DNA of 21,026 bases from the NCBI RefSeq assembly GCF_000611645.1, contig NW_014013583.1, positions 1 to 21,026 on the forward strand, given 5' to 3'. Source of the DNA: Monoraphidium neglectum. Its lineage: Eukaryota; Chlorophyta; Chlorophyceae; Sphaeropleales; Selenastraceae. Shown here piece after piece: positions 10,358 to 20,756 of the stretch (positions within the stretch are counted from its first letter, which is position 1; each line of letters opens with the position of its first letter). The translations under genes and the position numbers were made by a program. Below the pieces are notes generated by a model, which saw only the letters and a program-made list of their open reading frames with translations, was not told the DNA's origin and did not search any database.

Positions 10358-11350
10358 GGTCGTGTGCTGTTGAAGGGCCTGCGGGCGCCAGGCACGGAAG
10401 GGATTGATTACGAACGCCCTGAAATGTTTCTACAGGGCCCGTGCGGCATCTGGCATCCTCATGCACATGAGCAATGCACAAGCACGCAGTCCCTGCTGGC
10501 AGACCAGCACGAGGAATGGCGGATGAGCCCATTGGTATGCTCAACTTTATACTCTTGTGAGTTATGTGGAAGCTGTGTACTGGAGCATTATGGCCTTGTG
10601 TGCTGTAAAAGAGCGGGCTGAAGTACGATTCGACAGACATGAAGTCTTAGCGCTCCACCCAGGCCGGAACCGTGATCGTCATGCCCCCTCCGAATCGACA
10701 ACACGACCTTCTCCGGTAACCAACAAGAAGTTCAAGGGCGAAGCATTCCTGTGCACCCAGCTCCTCACTCGCCTAGGCAGCGTTGGTGGCGGGTGCCAAC
10801 GGTGGCCAGTTGAGCGGGGCCTGCCCAGCGTCAGCTGTAGCCCAAACCCGGCCGCGACTTGACGCAACCAAGCCCGTGGGGCAACCTACTCCATCAGCAC
10901 GCCTGCAGCGCCACCACAATGCTGAAGGCAACCTTATGCATTTTTTGGGGTGCATTCTGGAGCCTGGATCACACACACAACAGTACGCACGCGTCCGCGC
11001 TGACCTTGGGCTCTTGGCGACCCGCAGCAGTACGCCCAGGAGCTTCCGAGGCACGTCGGACCGCTGTCCGTACGTTGCATTTGCGCATCTCACAATGATC
11101 TCACCCAGAAGCACCTGCGCAAACACAGTGCACCCTCCCCTGACCCCCCAGAATGCAACTCATGCCGGCTGAAACACAGCCCACATACCGCTCCTCCCCC
11201 GGAGGTACAGGAAGTCTTGCTGCACGTTACACGCTACTCCAGCTGCGACCAAATCAGCACTGATGTGAAATAATGATGACAATCAACAGGTCTTGATGCA
11301 CACCATGTTGAGCCCAGGCGTGAACTCAACAAGAACACTCAGGTCAAACA
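10358..11350. other. Intergenic region upstream of cysteine-rich gene
   Basis: Holds the promoter of the cysteine-rich gene and the distal 3' flank of the glycosyltransferase-like gene. It is less GC-rich than the exons. A 117-codon minus-strand frame (11126-10773) is the best unexplained open frame, but has no recognisable motif or splice partners, so I do not call it a gene. Confidence 0.5.
10546..10551 (-). promoter_or_regulatory. Candidate TATA box, cysteine-rich gene
   Basis: The minus strand reads GTATAAAG about 190 bases upstream of the ATG at 10357. This would place transcription start near 10520 with a 5' untranslated region of about 160 bases. Supported by motif and position only. 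Confidence 0.4.
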
Positions 11351-11366
11351 CCATCACATGCCCGTC

Positions 11367-11371
11367 TTACA
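11367..11371 (-). terminator. Candidate polyadenylation signal, glycosyltransferase-like gene
   Basis: TGTAA on the minus strand, about 190 bases after the stop codon at 11563-11565, and the only copy in this interval. Confidence 0.5.
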
Positions 11372-11562
11372 TACAGAAAAGGCTCGCGCCCCCAACAGGC
11401 TAATCACTTGAAGCAATCAAAAAATATCAGGGGGTGCAGTTGTGTGCATCGCGTCTGGCTGCAGCAGTAACATGCCTTGAGAAGGCCACCTATCAATTAT
11501 TGGGGGATGCAGTGCCGCCTCCTTGCCGCGCCCTGGCCCGCAGCAGGACTCACTGCAAGTGC

Positions 11563-14500
11563 CTATCGCACTGCCCCAGTCTTCAGCTTTGGGTGGTACG
11601 CCTCCTCCAAGTCCCGCGGGCGCTGCGCCTCTTCACTGATGGCGTACCTGCAACCAAAAACACACACGCATGTGTGAGTGCGCATGTGCTCGTGTGGGTG
11701 GGCACGTGCGCGTGAGAAGGGAAAGCCGTGCAAACGTGCATGTGTGTGTCAACCCCTACACACCACCCACGCACGTGTCTGGATGGAAGTGGGAGACCTC
11801 AACACGGCTGTGTTCAGAAGGCTGGGCACGGCGGGCCCGGTGGCCGCGCACAGAGGCCATTGGATGGCGGCCCCAGAAGGCGCGGTGCGAGCGGCATGTA
11901 GCCGGGGGAGCTTTCCCTGGCATCTCCCTCACACCCCAAAACAGCGGTTGCGCATGAAGACCAGTCGGTGTCCTCTGCAGGGGCGCTTGCCTGTACAGCT
12001 TCTCGTTAAACTGGCCCTCAGTCCCAGGTTTCCCAAGCAGGTGCTGCAGGGCCCACTGGCTGTAGCGCTTGGTGTAGGGGTCCGCCACGTGCCAGCTGGA
12101 CTTGACAAACACCTGGGGTCGGCGGGGTGTTGCGTGGAGGGGAGCGGGAGGAGCATGTATTGAGGGTTGAGGCACGGTGGTGGCGCGAGGCTGTCGCGGG
12201 GGTGTGGGCTGACTACCCCGTCAGGTCGGGCGCGGCCTTCACGGACCGACGCCCCCTATCAGACTGCACTTAGAGATGTGCATCGCCGCCCTGCAATGCA
12301 ACTGTCCTGCCGCACGTCCCCACCCTCTCTCTGTGGCCACCCTACCCCCCCAGGGGGCCGCCCCCCCACCGTCTCGTAGGGGTGGAACGAGATGCCGCCG
12401 TACGTCCCTGCCCTGGAGGGGTGCACGTTGTCGTTGCAGCCCCAGTTGGCCTCGTCACGCCAGTCAGTGCCGGGTGCGTACCTTTGGGGGCGGGGGGAGG
12501 GCGGCGTGGGAAGGGGTCACGATGCGCATGTCTGGGCTGAGACAGAGCGCATTGCCTTTGTCAGCGCGGCCTGGCGCCCCCCTCCTCACGATTACTTGCA
12601 CAAAAGCAACGAGAAGGACCGCGTTGCCGGTGCAGCTGTTGTTTCACCTGCAACCTGCTGCACCCAGCCTGCATGTCATGCTTTGATCCCTCCCCCCCAA
12701 CCCCACATGCATTCCCTCCCACCTGGCCATGAGTGTGGCCACGTTGTAGCCCTCCTCAAACTGCGCCTGTGTGAGGCGGTACTCTCCCCCCACCACAATG
12801 CCCTGGTCACCATCGGTGCACAGCTTGCAGCTGGCAATGCGCATGAAAGAGGGTGCAGATTGGGTACGTGGTCAGCTGCAGACATTATTTGTATACAAGA
12901 GAAACAGCACCCCGCTGTGACGTTCCTAAGGACCCCAAGCAATCCTGTCTACCGCCCCGACGCTCCTCTTGAGGCCACCGTTCGCGAGCTGCTTTGGGGA
13001 GCAGGGCGCGGCCCCCTCACGTGCGCGTGACGAACACCCCGGCCTCCAGCGCCGCCCCCAGTCCGTCCTGGTCCAGCGCAAACGCCCATGACTCAAGGCG
13101 GGGACCAGGGCCCCCTGCGCGTGGCGGGCAGCACAGAGAACAGGCCGCAGGGTGGGCCGGGTGGGCGCGAGCTGCCCGCTGCTCGGAAGCTGACTTTGCG
13201 TGGCGGCTTCCCACACATTGCATTCGGCAGCATGCCACTCCATTTGACCTCCTCTCTGGCTGGTCCGGCCCTGTGTCCCACCCTTGAAATTCCTCACTGC
13301 CCACACCTGCGTCCGCCTCTGGCAGGCAGACCAGTGACGAGCCGACCGCATGCACTTCGCGTCCCATGCGTGCCAGGTAGGCGTGGGTCCAGTGCCACCC
13401 TGGCGGCACCCAGGGCGGGTAGAAGGGGCCCTTGACGCTGCTGTTCAGGAAGACAAAGTACTTGTAGCGCCTTTGCCAATACAAGGGGGATGCATTCGGA
13501 AACGCAGAGGTCATGGTTGTGAGGCGGGAAGATGGCCAGGGCGGGAGGCAGCAGATGGTTTGTGGACATGCTGGTTCACCTCATAAAATTGATTGTCCTG
13601 TTGCGTCAGAGTTTGATTGCGTCCGAGCCACGCATCCATCGCACACGCGCCGCAGCTTATCTCCCCCTCTGGTGCCCCCCTCCCCTCCTCCCCACCCCTG
13701 CTACCCCGGCGCCCACCCCCCCCCACCCCAGCAGCCGCAGGTAGCTGAAATACTCCAGGGTGGCGTTGTGCGCGCCCAGGTCCATGCCCACGTTGTCACT
13801 GCGCAGGATGAGGCTGAATTTTGGGTCATGCCTGGGGAGGAGGGGGAGGTCGGGTTGGGGTGATCGGGTTCAAAAGGGGGTGGGAGTGTTTGATTGTTTT
13901 GGAATCGATAAGTTGTGGTGTGGCCGAGCCACGAGGCGGCCTGGTGGCGAGCGCGTCACAGGGGCCTTCAGGCTTGCAGATGGCGCACCGATATCTCACA
14001 GCAGCGCGCCGTCCAGGCCGGAGGTGCGGGCGCTCTCAATGTTCAGGGCCACCTGTCAGCTGGCCCTGCCCCCTGTGCCGGGCGGCCCCCCTCCCTCTGC
14101 CCCCCCCCCCTGGGTCCTCACCACGCCTCCTTGATGCCCCAATCCCTCAGGTCAGCCGTTTCACGGTTCCTGGGGCCAGGGCGGTCCCACAGTGCAGGGC
14201 ATACGGCGCGCCTTGAGGACGCATGCATTGGCGTGGCAGCCGGCGACCAGGGAGGGGCACAGCACTATAGCCCGAAGACTCCGACGTGGCAATCGCCACC
14301 ACCACCACACCCTCTTTTTCTTGGGTGCGGCGGATGCCTGCGACTCCTGCTGTCCCACGGCCTCTGCGCCCACCCAAGATCTCGGGACGCCCCTCACCTG
14401 AGGATGCCGTACAGCCCCTGGCAGGGGGAGCAGTTCTCGCCGCTGACAACGATGGCCCAGTGCATGTCAGTGTGCCGCGGTGGGTGCTGCGTCCCCGCCG

Positions 14501-14729
14501 CAAGGAAAAATTCAAAGTTTGCCACCTGGAACGCAGAGGCAACAAGGTGGAGCAGCGGTTGCCATGGCAATGCAGCAAGCACGTGCGCAGCCTGCAGCAG
14601 GATCGCCAACGGTACCTGCCCACGCCACCGTGCAACGCATGGCGGCGACTTGCATCAAAGCCTCGACGCCCTGTACACCTTCAGCTGCACTGCAGCTGCT
14701 GCTCGCCCCCCTCCAGAAGCAGCATGCCC

Positions 14730-14775
<46 letters not shown>

Positions 14776-15232
14776 CACGCACACACACACACACACACTC
14801 ACACATGTGCGTGCATGCAAGCATGTGCAATTGCGATGCCCACACACCCTCCTTCATTTCCCAGCGAGACCCCCCTTGAAGCCGCCAACTGTCCCCCCCA
14901 ACCGCCCTCACCTGCACAGGATCCTTTTCAAAGTACGAGTAGGATATGAGCACCGGTTCCAGCGCGTACGCCTGGTCCATGGCACTGCCCCCACCGCTGG
15001 GCCACAGCTGGTGCATCACGTAGGCCGTCGCCAGCAGCGCCCACAGCGCGCCAAGCACGGCAACGGCGTCAGCAATGATCGCGCCCCGCCGCCCGCCGCC
15101 AAACAAGCCGGCAAAGGCGCCGCCTGGACCGCCATGGTGCAACGCCGCAGAGCGCGGCGACATGGGCTGCGGCGAGACGAGCGCCGTCGGCAGGCCGGCT
15201 GCATGTCGGGTGTATGCGTTTGGCTTCCGCAT
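11563..15232 (-). CDS. Putative type II membrane glycosyltransferase-like protein
   Basis: Ten exons: 15232-14912, 14525-14398, 14169-14122, 13831-13727, 13470-13307, 13114-13021, 12830-12723, 12481-12370, 12112-11991 and 11647-11563. Every junction agrees in phase, giving 428 residues. One hydrophobic segment at about 51-73, after an Arg-rich N-terminus, predicts a signal anchor with the catalytic part in the Golgi lumen. The body has blocks that look conserved: MHWAIVVSGENC, DNVGMDLGAHNATLEY, YKYFVFLNSSVKGPF, PPGWHWTHAY, AVGSSLVCLPE, PRLESWAFALD, GEYRLTQAQFEEGYN, HPYETVFVKSSWH. The sugar-transferase reading rests on the FxFLNSSVxGPF and LESxAFALD style blocks, which I associate with rhamnan-synthesis-F-like (RgpF) algal proteins; this is recollection, not a search result. 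Donor and acceptor sugars are unknown. The start is the first ATG of exon 1. The last intron is GC-AG. Confidence 0.75.
11648..11990 (-). other. GC-AG intron in the glycosyltransferase-like gene
   Basis: The donor reads CTGTACAG/gcaagc and the acceptor ggttgcag/GTACGCC. The join restores EKLYR followed by YAISEEAQRP in frame. All other introns in the window are GT-AG. The donor matches the usual AG/GCAAG form of GC-type introns. Its downstream half holds a degenerate GT/CA-rich tract at about 11650-11765. Confidence 0.75.
14730..14807. repeat. (AC)n microsatellite in intron 1 of the glycosyltransferase-like gene
   Basis: Two AC runs separated by AAACTCACGC. The host transcript is on the minus strand, so the RNA carries (GU)n, in mid-intron. 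Confidence 0.95.
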
Positions 15233-16183
15233 GACCGCCTGCCGGTGCACCGCCAGGGGCGGCCCGTGGGCGCCGCTTTCGCCCTCACGATCTCCTTATT
15301 TTCTGTCCACCGTGAGGTGTCTATTCGTGTCAATGTTGCCTTGAGCCGCCGTTGCCGGCAGCCAGGTCAGTCGGACACCACCCCGGCTGGGTTGCCAGAG
15401 GTGCAGCAGCAGTGAGGGCGCGCCGCACCAACAGCTGCTTCAGAACCCCGCGCATCCGCTGGTGCTGGGCCCACGATGAAAGCAATCAAAGCGCCACTTT
15501 CTAACCATTTGCTGCAGGTACAGCTGGAACGAAGAATGCGTTGTGAAATGTACTGTATTGACCTTGTCGCGAACAACTCGACGTGTGGGAACCTCTAGGG
15601 TGACTTAGGTTGATCCTTCGCTCTGATGTGATAGATCTAGCTCAGCTCTTGGGCCTAGGGGGACGCCGCACCCATTTCACATGGGCTGGCTGCGGCCGCA
15701 CCTCGGGCATGCGCAACCTCTGTACAGTCATAGTGATGATGGGTGCAGAGGTGCAAACCCAGCAAGGATCTTTTCCACCAACTGTCTGAAATCGACGTTG
15801 ATACCATTAGCGCTTCGCTGGACCAGTGTGCGTGGCGTCGCTCTCAGTCGACACCTTGAGCACCCCTCAGCAACCCCTGCTTGAAGACAAGCAGCGGTGA
15901 TTGTGTGTGCGTGTGTGCGTGTGGTTGGATGAGTGTTGAAGCAGATTTATTGAAACGTGAGCCCTGTGCAGCACCCCAACACAAGCCAGCTGGCCAGTGG
16001 GGCGGGCCAACCATTGCCTCAATCCCATGCACCGGTACCCTGTCTCAACTTGCAGTAGCATTTACTTCAATTACAGTGGGCTGAAAACCAGGAACACCAG
16101 CAGAGCACAATATCTAGCGCAAGAGCCGCACAACGGCTAGACTCTGGGGGTTCTCTTACGCAGCCCTGCAGCCTCCGCCGCCC
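15233..16183. other. Intergenic between Sua5 and the glycosyltransferase-like gene
   Basis: Both neighbours run on the minus strand, so this holds the Sua5 3' untranslated region and the promoter of the glycosyltransferase-like gene. No open frame shows recognisable content. A GT-rich patch lies at about 15900-15925. A tRNA A-box-like TAGCTCAGC at about 15640 has no matching B box. Confidence 0.5.
16071..16075 (-). terminator. Candidate polyadenylation signal, Sua5 gene
   Basis: TGTAA on the minus strand about 110 bases after the Sua5 stop at 16184. Confidence 0.5.
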
Positions 16184-16616
16184 TCAACGCTGCGCTGCAT
16201 GCACGATGCCGCTTGCCGCCTTGCGCAGCCGGTTCATCACGGCCAGGCCCTCCCCACCCTCCAAGACCCCCTCCACCACGATGGCGTCAACGCCGGCTGC
16301 CTCGGCGTCCCGCAGGCCCGCAAACAATCTGCGCGCCACCTCGTCTGGGCGGGACATCGGGCCGAGGCAGTACTGCAGGGCTGGCGCCGCAGCGTCCTCC
16401 ACGCCCTCAACGCCGTCCTCGCCGCCGCGACCGAGGGCAACGCTGGCAGATGGCAGCCACCCCGGAGCTGTAGCGTCCGGCAGCGTGGTGCGCAGGAGCG
16501 CGACGCGCCGCCGGCCCTCGAGCTGCAGCCGTGCCACCGCCTCAAGGGCAGCCGCTGCCACCCCCGCTCCCACCGATGCATCTCCCTCTGGGCCCACTTG
16601 CTGCTGCTCTTGATCG

Positions 16617-16661
<45 letters not shown>

Positions 16662-18279
16662 GCAGGAGGCTCCACCAAAACGAGGGGGGCGTTGGGGCTG
16701 TAGTGGCGGTACTTCATGCCCGGAGTGGTGGGGGCCGCCTCGAGTGCCGCGTCGCTGAACTCCCGGCTGTACACCTGGGGGGGGGGGACAGCAAGGGGTT
16801 CCAGACATGGGCGCCCTCGCCCACACCTAACAGGCGCCCGAATCCCCTTCAAACACTGGGCAGGAACTCCAGCTGGGCAGCGCCACAGCAGCGAGCCGAG
16901 GGTGCCCGCAGGCAAGCTGCAGACGTAGAACGCAGCCGTCGCGAGTGCGATGCAGCCTACAGCCGACAGCCGTCACTGCGTGCCAGGCCGTCAATCCTCC
17001 AAGCACCGTGCCCCCTCTGCCACCTCTTGGACCGCCCTCGCCCTCGCCCTCGCCCCCGCCCGCACCTGCAGCGCCTCCAGCCCCGGCAGCGCCGCCAGCG
17101 CCTCGGCCGTCACGCCCCCCGGCCGCAGCACCGCTGGCGGCAACCGCAGCCCGTCCAGCACCGTGCTCTCGACGCCACAGCCGCATGCCCCGCCGTCCAG
17201 CACCAGGGGCAGCCGGCCTGAAAGGTCCGCCAGCACGTGGCTCGCCGCGGTGGGCGACGGCCGCCCGCTGCTGTTGGCGCTTGGCGCCGCGAGCGGAACG
17301 CCGGCCGCAGCGATTGCGGCGCGCGCGACTGGGTGGGACGGCATGCGGACCGCCATCGTGGGGTGGCCGGCGGTGACCGCCGGCGGGACGAGCGGACTGG
17401 CGGGCAGTAGGATGGTTAGCGGGCCGGGCCAGTGCGCGGCGATGGCGGCGCGGTACACTGGCGGGACAGGGTCGTCCTGACCTGCGCGCGGGCGGTGGGA
17501 ATGGGGCCATCACCCTGACGCCCGCCAGCAGGCAAGAGCAGCGATGGCCGATCACGCGCCTCTGCTGCGCCCCCAAGGCACCCATCCACCATGAGCAGGG
17601 CCGCCTCACCTGTAGATGATACCCGGCCGCCCCGCCCGGCCAGGCACCCTGCTTGATGCTGCATACACCATAATCCTCACACCAGGCCCTCAACCCCCCC
17701 ACCTGGGTAGAGCCCCCTCAGCATGGCCATGTCGCTGACGTGGACGATCAGCGGGTTGTCCGCAGGCCGCCCCTTGGCCGCAAATATGCGCGCCACCGCT
17801 GTCGCGTCCAGTGCGCTCGCCGCCAGGCCGTACACCGTCTCTGTCGGCAGCGCCACCAGCTGCCCGCGCCGCAGCAGCTCGCCGGCTTGCTGCAGCGCCG
17901 ACAGCGCAGCTGCCAGCGCGGCGCCGCCGTTTGAGTCGCAGCTGTCTGTTGCAGCCGCCACTGGCAGTGTGTAGGCGTCGGCATCCAACGCCGCAGGGGC
18001 AGCAGTGGAGAGGATTGCGGGGTCGACCGCCAGGACACGGGTTTCACACCCAGTGCTGGGTTGGTGACCGTTGACGTGGCACTTTGCATCTTGGCGGGCC
18101 ACTAGTTGCTGCTGCGACTCAAGCTGATGGTGGTCATGGCGACGGTGGTGCTGTTGATGGTGTTGACGATCAGGGTCCAAGGGATGGCTGCCGCAGGCCA
18201 GCGGCGAGGCGTCCTGCACGTGTGCCACGCTGCCCGCTGCAGCCGACTCTGGGGCGGCACCCGCTGGCGGCACCACCAT
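16184..18279 (-). CDS. SUA5: Threonylcarbamoyl-AMP synthase Sua5/YrdC
   Basis: Exons 18279-17703, 17481-17066 and 16774-16184, GT-AG introns with consistent phase, giving 527 residues from the first in-frame ATG. The enzyme makes threonylcarbamoyl-AMP from threonine, bicarbonate and ATP for t6A at tRNA position 37. The YrdC domain shows LPTETVYGLAASA, KGRPADNPL, WPGPLTILL, the SAN-SG-SPT block (APSANSSGRPSPT) and ESTVLD. The C-terminal Sua5 domain shows PGMKYRHYSPNAPLVL and ends SGIVHAAQR. A 14-residue polyGln run interrupts the Sua5 domain soon after PLVLVEPP. The frame stays open without an ATG up to 18489, and upstream residues are Arg/Ala/Ser-rich, so a transit peptide supplied by an upstream exon is likely; an ATG near 18570 before a CAG/gt is one candidate. 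The 130 or so residues before YrdC are low-complexity, His/Gln-rich. Confidence 0.93.
16619..16660 (-). repeat. (CTG)14 / (CAG)14 coding polyglutamine in Sua5
   Basis: Fourteen perfect CTG units on the plus strand, read as CAG and coding an uninterrupted Gln run. HDQEQQQ follows. A pure repeat of this length is likely to vary between strains. Confidence 0.95.
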
Positions 18280-19520
18280 GGTGGTGGGCGCCTGCGCCAC
18301 TGATATGCAGACCCGCGCCCCCGGCGGCTGCAGGCGCTGCGGCGACGCCGAGGCGCAGCGTGCGAAAGCCAGCGCGGCGCGACTGGACCAGCAGCGCAGC
18401 AGTGTGTCCTTCTGCCAGTGGCGGCTGCGTGGGCCACGCACAACCACACCGCCCCCGCAGAAGGTGAAACGTGTCACACTGCTGTTCACCAGTTACAAAC
18501 GTGCTGATATGGTCGAAGGAATCAATGTTAGCGACGACCTGCAAACAATGCCCGACGCTGCATGGAGCATTACGGTACAACTCAGAAGTTCTATCAAAGT
18601 AGTTATGAAACTACGCTGTCATCACTTTAAATGTCCGAGCCTCTGTTGGTGTGCCCAAGCCATGGCGGCCCCTGCGTATCTGTTGCGAGCCTTGCACAGG
18701 CAGCCGCATCCCAAACCGCGCCGTCACGGCCACCGGCCACGCGTCGTCTTGCCGCCTCACCCTGCTATTTTCGTCAGGCTGACCTCAGTGTCTGGTTCGC
18801 CTGCCATCAGGAGAATGGTTAAGCAGGGAACCGCCGGGGCTAGTGGTTGGAAGAGCCGGCCCTGTGGCCCTCAAGCTGGAGACACCCGCTGGACAGGATA
18901 GCTGTTGGTTGAACGTTCGTCCAGTGCCTGAAAGAACTTGTGCGTCCAAGGCATAGGCTAAAATTCAAGCTCTCAGCAGCATTCAGCAGGGCACGGGCCA
19001 GCACTCTGCTAGCTTGATGGCACACACGGAGCCACCAGCACCGCAGCAAGCCTCCCGGTGGTGCCACTCACAGCGGATGGGGGCGCTCAGCCAGGTGGGG
19101 CGTTTGCATGAATGTGCTTGGTCCGGCCAGCATGCGCAGGGACAGGAAAAAAACCAAAAGACAACGTCCCGCCGTGTCGCAAGGCGTTGCACCAAATGAC
19201 TTGCTGGAGTGCTAAGCCCCAGCAGTGGATCTGGATCTACAATATGAGCACAAGCAAGGCGCAAGTCCCCCAAAATGATTCACGATGGTATTGTAGACTG
19301 GGTCCCACAAAATCTCCAGGTCTTCAGTACTGCATCCTCATGCTGCTGTCAGCGGTGTCAACAGGGCTGATGGGGCGGGACAATACAAGGGTGTGCACAG
19401 GATGAAACGGTGGGGCGGTCAAAGGCAGGGGATGTGGTGACAGCGTAAGTACCACACACGATGTTCCTGATATGGGCACCTGTGCCGCATACCATCGGCC
19501 GTGAGCGTTTTGCGCGCCGT
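18280..19520. other. Intergenic between MATE and Sua5 genes
   Basis: About 1.2 kb containing the Sua5 leader and the MATE 3' untranslated region. The only minus-strand TGTAA after the MATE stop is at 18493-18497, which would give an unusually long 3' end reaching the Sua5 leader. No independent coding frame was recognised. Confidence 0.5.
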
Positions 19521-20035
19521 TCACTGCGGCAGGAATGGACTGCGCAGGTCACCATCCAGCGTGGACTGCACTCCTGCTGCAGCAGCCGCCCCCGCCCCCG
19601 TCTCCTCGTCATCTGGAGAGATCACAAGGCCGCCGCCGCTCGCCTTTGCGGCACCGCCATCGTCACCGCTGCTGCCGCTGCCGCTGCCGCCGTCATCAGG
19701 CAGCAGCGGCGTCGCCTCTGCATTGCCGCCGCCCCCTGCGGCGAGGTTCGCTGCCAGCAGGTCTTCCGAGCGCTGGACCTCGTGCCGCCAGTCAAAGCGC
19801 GATATGACAGTGGCAAACACCACCGCCTGGAAGGCCGCCGCTGTGGACAGCCCAATCCAGAAGCCAATGATGCCCAGATCCAGCCTGAAGCCCAGGAACA
19901 TGGACAGCGGCAGCCCCAGGCACCAGTAGCTGAAGAGGGGGGAGGGGGGTGGTGAGTGCCGGGGTGTAGGGGGTGAGCGTCAGTCGCGAGTGGTGGGGCA
20001 GTGAGTGCTTCAGTGAAGGGGGGTGAGGGGAGTTG

Positions 20036-20088
<53 letters not shown>

Positions 20089-20756
20089 AAGGTGTGGGGT
20101 TCCAGGGTTGAATCGGTGCCCCCATCGCAGCTGCAAGCGGCAGAGACATCCAAGCACAGCAGCTTGTTCAGTACAGTCGGCAGCCAGCTGGTCGTGCTGG
20201 CGCAGCCACAGCCCAGCGGCTGCGCAGCAGTGCAGCATGGCAGGTCGGCCACCTCACCCCAGGATGTTGAGGGTGGCGCCGTAGCCCTGGCGCCCCGCAG
20301 CCCGCAGCACGTTCCCCAGCACTGCGACACAGCTGTCGCCTGGCGGGTGCGGCAGAGGGTGTTGTACAACGTGGGTGGGTTGCAACAAGGCTCTACAAAC
20401 ATGTCGGTGCAATATCTGGCAGCCATGCGCCGGGTCGACACAGTGTGCCAGCGGGTGGCACGCGGGTGGTTGACGGTCCTGTCACCGCTCCCGGGCCGCG
20501 CGCAGCCCTCCCCCAGGGCGCACCCAGCAGCGAGAGGGCCATGAAGGGCAGCGCCCGCGCGGCCAGCGCCACCACTGCGGGCTCCTCCGTAAAGAGGGAC
20601 ACCAGGGGCCGCCGCAGCAGGTAGGTGAGGCAGGCCGCCGCGCCGCCGATGCAGAGCGTTAGCAGCGCCGACACGCGGAACACCAGGCGTGCACCCTCCG
20701 CGTTGCCGGCCCCCAGGCTGTTTGCGACACGCGTTGAGGTGGCGCTGCCCAGGGAG
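19521..20756 (-). CDS. MATE-family multidrug/metabolite exporter, C-terminal half (5' part outside window)
   Basis: Visible exons are 20756-20524, 20339-20258 and 19929-19521, with consistent phases, giving 240 residues to the stop. MATE proteins export organic cations or metabolites against H+ or Na+. The first visible exon carries the family signature STRVANSLGAGN and a membrane segment around LLTLCIGGAAACLTYLL. Next come LVSLFTEEPAVV, LPFMALSLLGDSC, VLRAAGRQGYGATLNILGYW and the last two membrane helices (GIIGFWIGLSTAAAFQAVVF). A soluble tail of about 100 residues follows, rich in Gly, Ala, Ser and Asp, including EATPLL, which fits the acidic dileucine sorting pattern [DE]xxxL[LI]. The upstream exons encoding roughly the first 250-300 residues lie beyond the right edge; 20757-21026 appears to be intron. 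Substrate cannot be inferred. Confidence 0.92.
20039..20087. repeat. (GT)n microsatellite in MATE intron
   Basis: About 24 perfect GT units on the plus strand, inside the intron 20257-19930. The transcript therefore carries (CA)n. Confidence 0.95.

Noticed and set aside
10557..10640. A plus-strand frame reading SYVEAVYWSIMALCAV, reminiscent of the pore helix of cyclic-nucleotide-gated and EAG potassium channels
   Set aside because: No GYG-like selectivity filter follows, there are no flanking membrane helices, and the stretch overlaps the presumed promoter of the cysteine-rich gene. A 16-residue likeness is not enough.
10773..11126. 117-codon minus-strand frame
   Set aside because: No recognisable motif, no supporting splice sites, and no conserved-looking blocks. 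Kept as unexplained rather than called.
15630..15700. TAGCTCAGC resembling a tRNA A box
   Set aside because: No GGTTCRANNC-type B box at the right distance and no cloverleaf pairing was found.
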